Below the pieces are notes generated by a model. That model was not told the origin of the DNA, made no database searches, and worked only from the letters and a program-made list of their open reading frames with translations. A program made the position numbers and the translations under genes. DNA of 64,000 bases from Lachnospira hominis (ex Liu et al. 2021) (lineage in GTDB: Bacteria; Bacillota; Clostridia; Lachnospirales; Lachnospiraceae), in NCBI RefSeq assembly GCF_014287955.1, contig NZ_JACOPD010000001.1, positions 124,001-188,000 of the forward strand, in the 5' to 3' direction. This document shows positions 26,258 to 33,267 of the stretch, piece after piece; within the stretch, counting starts at the first letter, position 1, and each line of letters opens with the position of its first letter.

Positions 26258-27211
26258 TTATGATTCGTTTTCTTCTGTTTCTATATCCAGCCTCTGTAAA
26301 ATATCATATATCACACCAGAATCGTTTAATAAGCTTATAGCAAAACATTTCTTTCCTGCATCTTTTAATGATGCACCAATGTGATACGCTTTTTTGTCAT
26401 CAATGATTAAAAACCTGTCATGAAATACACCTGTGTAGTTCACTTCAAGTTTGGGATACTGTTGATTGAAAGTTTCAATATCTTTTTCTGACAATCTGGT
26501 TTTTCTAACTGTGTAAATCGTTACCGATACATTCTCTTTCTTCTTGGACAGAATATTTAAAGTTCCCACATCGACATAATTATCGACCAATACAAGACTT
26601 TTCGTTGCACTAGCTACCAGATCTATCAGTAAGCTAAACGCATCATATATCTGTCCATCAAAAAAGATTTTCTGCTGTGATTCTTCGTGGTCAGAAATAT
26701 ATGCAAATACTTTATCAAATTTCTCATTTGTTTCATTTTGATAAGTTATCTGTCTTTCTTCTATTGCATTCATGCGATCATACAAAAGTGACGTGTTTGC
26801 CATATATTTACGCATTTCAACAAATGTTTCCATTATCCTAATACTGACTTGTATTGCAATATCACTCCTCAGCACCGCAGAAAGCATTGCAATACCTTGT
26901 TCTGTAAAAACATATGGCAGATATCTTCTTCCACCTCTCCCTTCTTTTGAGGTCACAAATTGTGACCTCAAAGAGTCGTACTCTTCCTTTTTTAGTTGAA
27001 ACCTGAAATTCTCAGGAAATCTTTCAATATTTCTTTTTACAGCCTGATTAAAAGTTTTTGTTTCAACTTGATACAAAATTGCCAAGTCACTATCGAGCAT
27101 TACCTGTTTTCCTCTAATAACATATATAAGACTCTGAATATGACTCACTTCCATAACCCTATCCTTTACATCTGAATTTACGTCAATCAATTCACTATTA
27201 TCTTTTGCCAT
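26258..27211 (-). CDS. ORF6N-domain protein with PLD-like C-terminal domain
   Basis: 317 aa from the ATG at 27211, preceded by GGATTGGAGGATTCG; the in-frame TTG 12 bp upstream lies within that site. The N-terminal ORF6N domain (about 20-140) contains YVIRGKQVMLDSDLAILY, RFPENFRFQL and the LPYVFTEQGIAMLSAVL core, known from phage and mobile-element DNA-binding or antirepressor proteins. The C-terminal part (about 190-317) has HDRFLIIDDKKAYHIGAS, which resembles half of a phospholipase D-type (HxD/HxK) active site. A 27-bp palindrome lies within its coding sequence (see 26946). Confidence 0.8.
   Translation of the reverse strand: MAKDNSELIDVNSDVKDRVMEVSHIQSLIYVIRGKQVMLDSDLAILYQVETKTFNQAVKRNIERFPENFRFQLKKEEYDSLRSQFVTSKEGRGGRRYLPYVFTEQGIAMLSAVLRSDIAIQVSIRIMETFVEMRKYMANTSLLYDRMNAIEERQITYQNETNEKFDKVFAYISDHEESQQKIFFDGQIYDAFSLLIDLVASATKSLVLVDNYVDVGTLNILSKKKENVSVTIYTVRKTRLSEKDIETFNQQYPKLEVNYTGVFHDRFLIIDDKKAYHIGASLKDAGKKCFAISLLNDSGVIYDILQRLDIETEENES
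26946..26972. repeat. Perfect 27-bp palindrome inside the ORF6N coding region
   Basis: TTTGAGGTCACAA, one central base, then TTGTGACCTCAAA. It encodes the LRSQFVTSK segment of the ORF6N domain. The same core, GAGGTCACAAA followed by TGTGACCTC, occurs upstream of the gene at 27279-27301. Confidence 0.85.
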
Positions 27212-27230
27212 CGAATCCTCCAATCCATTT

Positions 27231-27255
27231 TTGAAGTCGCAAATTGCGACTTCAA
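27231..27255. promoter_or_regulatory. 25-bp palindrome upstream of the ORF6N gene
   Basis: TTGAAGTCGCAA, one base, TTGCGACTTCAA; perfect. It begins 20 bp upstream of the ORF6N start codon, a typical operator position. Its pattern GTCgCAAA-TTGcGAC is a variant of the GTCACAAA/TGTGAC palindromes at 26946 and 27279. Confidence 0.65.
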
Positions 27256-27278
27256 GTCTACAATCTGTGTACTCATTC

Positions 27279-27301
27279 TGAGGTCACAAACTGTGACCTC
27301 A
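27279..27301. promoter_or_regulatory. 23-bp palindrome upstream of the ORF6N gene
   Basis: TGAGGTCACA, three bases, TGTGACCTCA. It overlaps the stop codon of the truncated HTH gene at 27299 and is near identical to the palindrome within the ORF6N coding sequence. Confidence 0.65.
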
Positions 27302-27460
27302 AACAGTATCATCGTGTTCCTTCTTGTTTTGCTTCCCAAATTGCTGTTCATACATAATCTGATACTTTTTCAACCGTGGAATATACTCAGGAGGCTTTCT
27401 TCGACCCGCTTCCCACTCTTCCACCGTTCGAAGTGGTATCTGAACCTTTATCTCACACAC
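27299..27460 (-). pseudogene. C-terminal remnant of an HTH regulator
   Basis: A frame of 53 codons from a GTG at 27460 (no ribosome site). It reads IPLRTVEEWEAGRRKPPEYIPRL, the recognition-helix end of an XRE-like helix-turn-helix protein, then a Lys/Gln-rich tail. The N-terminal half of the domain is missing. An inverted repeat CACAC-aatga-GTGTG sits at the break. Confidence 0.55.
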
Positions 27461-27529
27461 TCATTGTGTGGTTAATTATATCATGCCACTTCTTCTTTTA
27501 TCAATTGAAAATCAACACGAATCCATAAT

Positions 27530-28027
27530 TTACACACCAAACGAGTAATCCAGAAACTCATTCTCTTCTGGCTCCGACAGTTCTTGCTTTACAACTTCTA
27601 TCGGTTGTTCACTGCCCTGTATCGGTTCCGTAACTAGCTTTACCCCCACCGATGCCTCAGCTCCCGGATTTCCCTGCTGATACGGATAAGGCATTATCCC
27701 ACCAGCCTGCAGTCCCGCCTGAAAAAATGCCTGCTGTTGCATCTGATACATGGCTGCAAGTGCCGGAAGATTTGAAAGAAGCTTCTGCTCCACAGTCTGC
27801 ACCAGTCTGTCTGCAAAGGCATCTTCCTTTTCCCGACTCTCCAGATATGGATCGTTTTTCTTGGCAAGATGCCTTTCATAATAATCATTAATCGCAGCCA
27901 CCACAAAAGCATTCTGCGACTTAAAGTCCTGTTCCACTTCAGCGGAATGCAGGCGTTCCCACGCCTGCACGCCTCCCTCATCCGTCATATTGAAACGGAT
28001 GTTGTGATTCCTGTAGTGCTTTGTCAT
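27530..28027 (-). CDS. ParR-like partner of an actin-type partition protein
   Basis: 165 aa. The N-terminal part (about 5-55, HNIRFNMTDEGGVQAWERLH then KSQNAFVVAAINDYYERHL) looks like a ribbon-helix-helix DNA-binding segment. The middle is a helical stretch with a Gln-rich AAMYQMQQQAFFQAGLQAGG run, and the tail is acidic. It follows the ParM/StbA gene by 31 bp as ParR/StbB proteins do. The assignment rests on this context and the general fold; it has no working ParM partner now. Confidence 0.55.
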   Translation of the reverse strand: MTKHYRNHNIRFNMTDEGGVQAWERLHSAEVEQDFKSQNAFVVAAINDYYERHLAKKNDPYLESREKEDAFADRLVQTVEQKLLSNLPALAAMYQMQQQAFFQAGLQAGGIMPYPYQQGNPGAEASVGVKLVTEPIQGSEQPIEVVKQELSEPEENEFLDYSFGV

Positions 28028-28058
28028 ATTGCCTCACCTACCTTCTGCCTGCTCTTTC

Positions 28059-28890
28059 CTAATGTCTTAAAAGCATATAGCAGTAATACTCATAGCCCTT
28101 TGCATTAGCACGGATATCATTGTTAAAGACTGTATTTTCAGGATTGTACTCGCCGAAATTTTCAACCAGCCTTGCTCCGCCACCCATGAAGTAAACCTTC
28201 ATCAGCTTCTCATTATATTCATGGTCACGAAGCTTCTGAAAAATCTCCTCCACATAGTCACAAATAGCCTTTTCCACGAGTGATGCATGGGGATCCGGCA
28301 GTTCAATCTTTCCGCTACGGAGAATATTATCAATTACATCATCCATAAGATTGTCTCCCGTTTTGTCCTGCACCATATTGTGAATCTTCTGAAAGCACTG
28401 GAACACACCAAGCTTCTCGGTCCATGCCTTGCTTTCCATTGGTCTACCGTTATTCAGATACATCAGATTCATGGTACCGTTTCCAATATCTGCAAGAAGC
28501 GTTACACCTGCAAAATCCTTCAGATTCTCTGTCACTGCCGAGTAACACTGCGGCATAACCGTACATCCTGCAAACTCAATACAATAAAGTCTGTCCTTAT
28601 AGCCGACCTCCACACTGCTGTTTCTAAGCATATATCTCTTAAAGTCCTCCCTCTGTGCCTGCACCCATTTCAGAGGAAGCCCAACTGCAAGATGAATCCT
28701 TTCTTCCCTCTCCAATGACATAATATCCACCATCGTACTCGATATAATCTCTGCTTAACACAGGTGCGCTGTCATACTTTGCAATTGCTGTCTTAAAGCA
28801 TCTTCTGGCTGTTTTCATATTTCCGTAGCCATTATCCACACCGATAATCAGTGCTCCGTTCATACTGTATTCTCTAATCTTCCCTGTCAT
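28059..28890 (-). pseudogene. ParM/StbA actin-like plasmid segregation protein, internally deleted and frameshifted
   Basis: From the ATG at 28890 (GAGAGGATTAT upstream) the frame encodes an actin-type ATPase start (LIIGVDNGYGNMKTARRCF, then YIEYDGGYYVIGEGRK). It then goes out of frame; the rest of the protein continues in another frame from about 28700 (ERIHLAVGLPLKW ... LLADIGNGTMNLMYL ... FMGGGARLVENF) to 28059. Compared with related proteins about 30 codons between VIGEG and the HLAVGLPL strand are missing, so a deletion caused the shift. The phosphate-1, phosphate-2 and adenosine motifs survive, but no intact protein can be made. Confidence 0.8.
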
Positions 28891-29169
28891 ATAATCCTCT
28901 CTTTCTCCGGCATCTGTGCCGGTAACCAAAATAAAAAAGTCCATGCATCTGTATCTCTACAAACACATGGACGAATCAACTGCCACTCTTGATATTTAGC
29001 GTATCCTTCCTACGAATTACTACACACTTTACTACACACTTTTTTCATCAAATTACACCATTTTATGATAAGTTACGATAGTTTCCTCTCAAATTAAAAA
29101 TGCCCTCAAAGCCTGTAAAATCAAGCATTTGAGGGCATTCACAAGGGTTAAGATAAAGGAGCAGGTAGG
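28891..29169. other. Right end of the mobile element, non-coding
   Basis: About 280 bp between the parM remnant and attR. It holds two ACTACACACTTT repeats in tandem (29017-29050) that mirror those beside the integrase at the left end, and a 12-bp stem AATGCCCTCAAA/TTTGAGGGCATT (29099-29139) that could terminate transcription coming from the pyr operon. No gene is visible. Confidence 0.6.
29099..29139. terminator. Hairpin at right element end
   Basis: A 12-bp perfect stem with a 17-base loop, 30 bp inside attR. A moderate run of A upstream gives a T-rich tail on the minus strand, so pyr operon transcripts entering the element may stop here, which would separate pyrE from its old promoter. 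Confidence 0.5.
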
Positions 29170-29223
29170 AAATCAATAAATTCCTGCTTGTACTGCTCCA
29201 TTGTATCTTAAACCTCCTGTTTA
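29170..29223 (-). other. Right attachment site with the original pyrE start
   Basis: Imperfect copy of 15955-16009. On the minus strand it reads an AAACAGGAGG ribosome site and an ATG with MEQYKQEFIDF, then leaves the pyrE frame and stops after a few codons (LPAPLS). It lies 32 bp after the pyrD stop, so this is the native pyrE start, cut off by the insertion. Confidence 0.85.
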
Positions 29224-29254
29224 CGTGAATTCTTTATTATTAATAACTCATGTA

Positions 29255-30172
29255 CTATTTTACACAGCCTGTTATTTCCGCTATATCTTTAATTCCATTT
29301 TTTTTCATAAATGACTGTATTCCTTCAATCACCTTGATGGTTGTCATAGGGTCGTTGAAATTAGCTGTTCCAACTGCAACCATCGTTGCACCTGCCATTA
29401 TGAACTCTAATGCATCTTCGGCACTTGCAATTCCACCCATTCCAATTATCGGAATGTTTACCGCATTGGCAACCTGATATACCATTCTTACGGCAACCGG
29501 CTTAATTGCAGGACCTGAAAGACCGCCTGTTTTATTAGCAACCGCAAATGTACGTCTGTTGATATCAATCTTCATGCCTGTAAGCGTATTTATAAGTGAT
29601 ACAGCATCTGCACCGCCGGCTTCAACAGCCTTTGCCATCTCTGTAATATCTGTTACATTAGGACTTAATTTCATTATTATAGGTTTTTTTGATACCTTTT
29701 TAACGGCACTTGTTATCTCCATTGCTGACTCAGCTCTCTGTCCAAATGCAATTCCGCCCTCTTTTACATTCGGGCATGATATATTAATTTCAAGCATGTC
29801 AACAGGTGCTTCTGAAAGTTTTTCAACAGCATCAATGTAATCTTCTTTGCTCTTTCCGCAGACATTTACAATGATTTTCGTATCATATTTTTTAAGAAAT
29901 GGAATGTCTCTTGTTAAAAATGTATCAAGCCCTGGATTCTGAAGTCCGATTGCATTAATCATCCCACCGTACGTTTCTGCTATTCGTGGAGTTGGATTGC
30001 CAGGCCATGGCACATTAGCAACACCTTTTGTTGTCACAGCACCAAGTCTGTTAAGGTCAACATATTCACTGTATTCCATGCCTGAACCAAATGTTCCGGA
30101 AGCAACCGTAACCGGATTTTTAAATGTAACACCGGCAATATTTACTGACATATTTACTGATTCTGCTGGCAT
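29255..30172 (-). CDS. pyrD: Dihydroorotate dehydrogenase B, catalytic subunit
   Basis: 305 aa, class 1B enzyme that oxidises dihydroorotate with FMN and passes electrons to PyrK. The catalytic Cys is visible in LEINISCPNVKEGG, with the FMN-phosphate loops GGLSGPAIKP and GMGGIASAEDALEFIMAGA. The start overlaps the pyrK stop by one base. It is the last pyr gene before the insertion. Confidence 0.95.
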   Translation of the reverse strand: MPAESVNMSVNIAGVTFKNPVTVASGTFGSGMEYSEYVDLNRLGAVTTKGVANVPWPGNPTPRIAETYGGMINAIGLQNPGLDTFLTRDIPFLKKYDTKIIVNVCGKSKEDYIDAVEKLSEAPVDMLEINISCPNVKEGGIAFGQRAESAMEITSAVKKVSKKPIIMKLSPNVTDITEMAKAVEAGGADAVSLINTLTGMKIDINRRTFAVANKTGGLSGPAIKPVAVRMVYQVANAVNIPIIGMGGIASAEDALEFIMAGATMVAVGTANFNDPMTTIKVIEGIQSFMKKNGIKDIAEITGCVK

Positions 30173-30939
30173 TATATCTCCACCTCCTTAGCATTAAATA
30201 CAGGACCTTCTTTGCAAACCCTCTTATTATGGACTTTTGAATGATCATCAATATCTTTTGATTTGCATACGCATGCAAGACATGCACCGATTCCGCATGC
30301 CATTTTTTCTTCTAATGAAATATAACACTCAATATTATTTTCGAGAGCATAGGCTTTTATCGCACGAAGCATTGGCATTGGTCCGCAGGCGTATATAACA
30401 TCACCCTTAATATTATGTGCTTTCACAGCATCAAGAACATTTCCTTTTGTTCCACAGCTTCCGTCTTCTGTCGCAATTGTAACTGTTCCGTATTTTTCAA
30501 ATTCTTCATTAAGAAACAGCTCATCTTTGTATCCAAGAACTATCTGTTTTTTGCAGTTTAGCTGTTTTGCAAGTTCAAGCATAGGCGGAATTCCGATACC
30601 ACCACCGAAAATTATTGCATCTTTTGAAGCATATGTTGCATTGACATCATATCCATTGCCGAGAGGTCCCTGAATTGAGAGGCTCTCTCCTTCTTTCATT
30701 GATGAAAATTCTTTTGTTCCCGCACCAACTGTTCTATATACAATTCTTAACTTGTTATCGACTATTGCACATATACTGATTGGACGTGGAAGAAGCCTTG
30801 AACCGTCAGCACTGTATACTGATATAAACTGTCCCGGTTTTGCTGCCTTTGCAATATCTGATGTCTCAAACCATATCTCATATACCCCGATCCCAAGACA
30901 GCCTGTTTTTATTATCTTAGCATTTTCTCTAAATGACAT
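30172..30939 (-). CDS. pyrK: Dihydroorotate dehydrogenase B, electron transfer subunit
   Basis: 255 aa with an N-terminal FAD-binding beta barrel (RPISI about residue 53), a NAD-binding Rossmann region (IFGGGIGIPPMLELAKQL) and the C-terminal [2Fe-2S] Cys cluster (CGIGACLACVCKSK plus a later RVCKEGPVF Cys). Passes electrons from PyrD to NAD+. It overlaps pyrD by one base. Confidence 0.95.
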   Translation of the reverse strand: MSFRENAKIIKTGCLGIGVYEIWFETSDIAKAAKPGQFISVYSADGSRLLPRPISICAIVDNKLRIVYRTVGAGTKEFSSMKEGESLSIQGPLGNGYDVNATYASKDAIIFGGGIGIPPMLELAKQLNCKKQIVLGYKDELFLNEEFEKYGTVTIATEDGSCGTKGNVLDAVKAHNIKGDVIYACGPMPMLRAIKAYALENNIECYISLEEKMACGIGACLACVCKSKDIDDHSKVHNKRVCKEGPVFNAKEVEI

Positions 30940-30958
30940 AAGAAATTCTCCTCATTAA

Positions 30959-31885
30959 TTATCTTTTATTTAAAGCTCCATTAATATCATTAATCATGTC
31001 TATTGCTGCCTGTCTTGAAGCATCAGCAAAGTTTGCCTCACCAAACTTAGCATATTCTTCTTTTGCATATGCTGCAATAATTCCTCTTGAGCTGTTTACT
31101 ATGGCACCGAGACCGTCTTCATTAAAGAAATGCACTAAATCTTCTGCCTTTCCACCCTGGGCACCATATCCTGGAACGAGGATGAATGACTTAGGCATGA
31201 CTTTTCTTAAAACTTTACCCATCTCAGGATATGTAGCTCCTACAACTGCTCCTACATAGCTGTAATCATCGCCCATGCACTGCATAGCCCACTCATTTAC
31301 TTTTTCACCGACATGTTCATAAAGAGGTCTGCCATCGATAAGTCTGTCCTGAAATTCTCCACTTGAAGGATTTGATGTCTTAACAAGTATAAATATTCCT
31401 TTTTTCTCCTCCTTGCATACTTTGAGGAAAGGATTAATTCCATCTGAACCAAGATATGGATTAACTGTTGCAAAGTCTTCATCAAATGCAGCTATCTCTT
31501 TATTTCCAACCTTAACTTTGCCAAGATGAGCAACAGCATATGCCTCTGATGTTGAGCCGATATCCCCCCTCTTGACATCACCGATTACAACCATATCTTT
31601 TTCATGGCAGTAATCTACAGTCTTCTTAAATGCAATCATTCCCGGAATACCAAACTGCTCATACATTGCAACCTGTGGTTTTACCGCAGGAACTATATCA
31701 TATATATTATCAATGATAGCTTTGTTGAACTGCCATATAGCTTCTGCTGCGCCCTCAAGTGTCTCTCCATATTCTTTAAATGCAGCATCCTGAAGATGTT
31801 TTGGGACAAATTTCATCATAGGATCAAGTCCCACTACTACAGGTGCATTCTGCTTCTTAATCTTGTCTACTAACTTGTTAATCAT
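30959..31885 (-). CDS. pyrF: Orotidine 5'-phosphate decarboxylase (long, type 2)
   Basis: 308 aa, the longer subfamily. Active-site Asp/Lys motif VIGDVKRGDIGSTSEAY is intact; LVPGYGAQGG provides the phosphate loop. Converts OMP to UMP. Lies 19 bp upstream of pyrK and 26 bp downstream of pyrC in the same operon. Confidence 0.95.
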   Translation of the reverse strand: MINKLVDKIKKQNAPVVVGLDPMMKFVPKHLQDAAFKEYGETLEGAAEAIWQFNKAIIDNIYDIVPAVKPQVAMYEQFGIPGMIAFKKTVDYCHEKDMVVIGDVKRGDIGSTSEAYAVAHLGKVKVGNKEIAAFDEDFATVNPYLGSDGINPFLKVCKEEKKGIFILVKTSNPSSGEFQDRLIDGRPLYEHVGEKVNEWAMQCMGDDYSYVGAVVGATYPEMGKVLRKVMPKSFILVPGYGAQGGKAEDLVHFFNEDGLGAIVNSSRGIIAAYAKEEYAKFGEANFADASRQAAIDMINDINGALNKR

Positions 31886-31911
31886 CGTCTAATAAATCCT
31901 TTCAATATATA

Positions 31912-33231
31912 TTAAAGTTTAGGAACATCTTTATCTACAATACATTCACAGCCCGGTCTGTAAGAATATACTGTCTTTCCACCGGCTATTGTATAACGTA
32001 CCCTTCCTTTTACAGTCTTTCCGTTAAATGGTGTATTTTTACCCATTGAAGCAAACATTGAACTGTCAATAACATATTCGTCTGCAGGGTCGATAATTGT
32101 TATATCTGCCGGTCTCCCCTCAAGAAGCGTTCCCCTGTCACTCTTTATAATCTGAGCCGGTGTGTAACTCATTCTTTCTGCCATCTGAAGCGGCGTCAAA
32201 ACGCCTTTATCAACAAGCTCTGTAATTGTGAGTGCTACAGATGTCTCAAGTCCTGTAATCCCAAATGGTGCATCGACAAATGAACGCTCTTTTTCAGTCT
32301 TGTGATGTGGTGCATGGTCTGTTGAAATGCAATCCATTATTCCTGATGATAATCCCTCTTTTAACTCATCCACATCTTCCTGTTTTCTGAGTGGCGGATT
32401 CATCTTAAAATTAGCATCATCGCTTGTAATTGCGTCTTCTGTAAGCGTAAAATGATGTGGTGTAACCTCAGCTGTTACCTGAAGTCCCTCTTTCTTTGCA
32501 AGTTCAACCATTCTTACACTGTCTTTTGTTGAACAATGGCATAAATGCAATCTGGCACCTGTATTTTTTGCAAGAAGAATATCTCTTGCAACAATTACAT
32601 CCTCAACAGCATTCATAATGCCATAAAATCCCATCTCTTTTGCTTTCTCACCGGCATTCATGACGCCTCTTGCAACAAGATTCTTATCCTCACAGTGGGC
32701 AAACACAGGTATGTCAACTTCTGCGGCAAGTCTCATAGCTTGTCTTGCAACTCTGGCATTCATAACAGACTTGCCATCCTCACTTACAGCAACAGCTCCG
32801 TTTTCTTTGAGTTTTTCAAAGTCTGTAATATATTCTCCATCCTGTCCGGCTGTTATTGCAGCAATCGGAAGTACATTAATATCTGTAACTTCTTTTGCCT
32901 TATCAATTATATATCTTACCATCTCAACGCTGTCAATAGCAGGCTTAGTATTAGGCATGGCACAAACCGTTGTAAATCCACCTCTTGCAGCTGCTCTCGC
33001 ACCTGTACGGATTGTCTCTTTATGCTCAAAACCAGGCTCCCTGAAATGGACATGTAAATCTATAAGTCCCGGCATTACAAACATCCCGTCTGCGTCAATA
33101 ACATTTTCTGCATCATCTGTAATATTTTCTGCCACTTTAAGGATAACACCATCCTCAAAAAGAACATCCTTTACAGCATCTGTTTTGCTGGCAGGGTCTA
33201 ATACCCTTCCTCCCTTAATTAACGTTTTCAT
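31912..33231 (-). CDS. pyrC: Dihydroorotase
   Basis: 439 aa, class I dihydroorotase. Zinc ligands in DLHVHFREPG, the KENGAVAVSEDG region, HCEDKNL, HLCHCSTKDS and the catalytic STDHAPHH are all visible. First pyr gene of the visible operon; the gene upstream (GGDEF-EAL) ends 36 bp away on the same strand. No PyrR attenuator is recognisable in that gap. Confidence 0.95.
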   Translation of the reverse strand: MKTLIKGGRVLDPASKTDAVKDVLFEDGVILKVAENITDDAENVIDADGMFVMPGLIDLHVHFREPGFEHKETIRTGARAAARGGFTTVCAMPNTKPAIDSVEMVRYIIDKAKEVTDINVLPIAAITAGQDGEYITDFEKLKENGAVAVSEDGKSVMNARVARQAMRLAAEVDIPVFAHCEDKNLVARGVMNAGEKAKEMGFYGIMNAVEDVIVARDILLAKNTGARLHLCHCSTKDSVRMVELAKKEGLQVTAEVTPHHFTLTEDAITSDDANFKMNPPLRKQEDVDELKEGLSSGIMDCISTDHAPHHKTEKERSFVDAPFGITGLETSVALTITELVDKGVLTPLQMAERMSYTPAQIIKSDRGTLLEGRPADITIIDPADEYVIDSSMFASMGKNTPFNGKTVKGRVRYTIAGGKTVYSYRPGCECIVDKDVPKL

Positions 33232-33267
33232 TATCCTCTCCTTCCCGACACAACAATCTATTGTATC

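Noticed and set aside
16010..29169. Prophage in pyrE
   Set aside because: No capsid, terminase or lysis genes; relaxase, MobC and partition remains show a mobilizable element.
16010..29169. Target of one of the CRISPR spacers
   Set aside because: Reading the 14 spacers against the element by eye gave only ribosome-site-like partial similarity (22797-22815), not a protospacer.
33232..33267. PyrR attenuator before pyrC
   Set aside because: Only 36 bp lie between the GGDEF-EAL stop and pyrC, without any binding loop or terminator.
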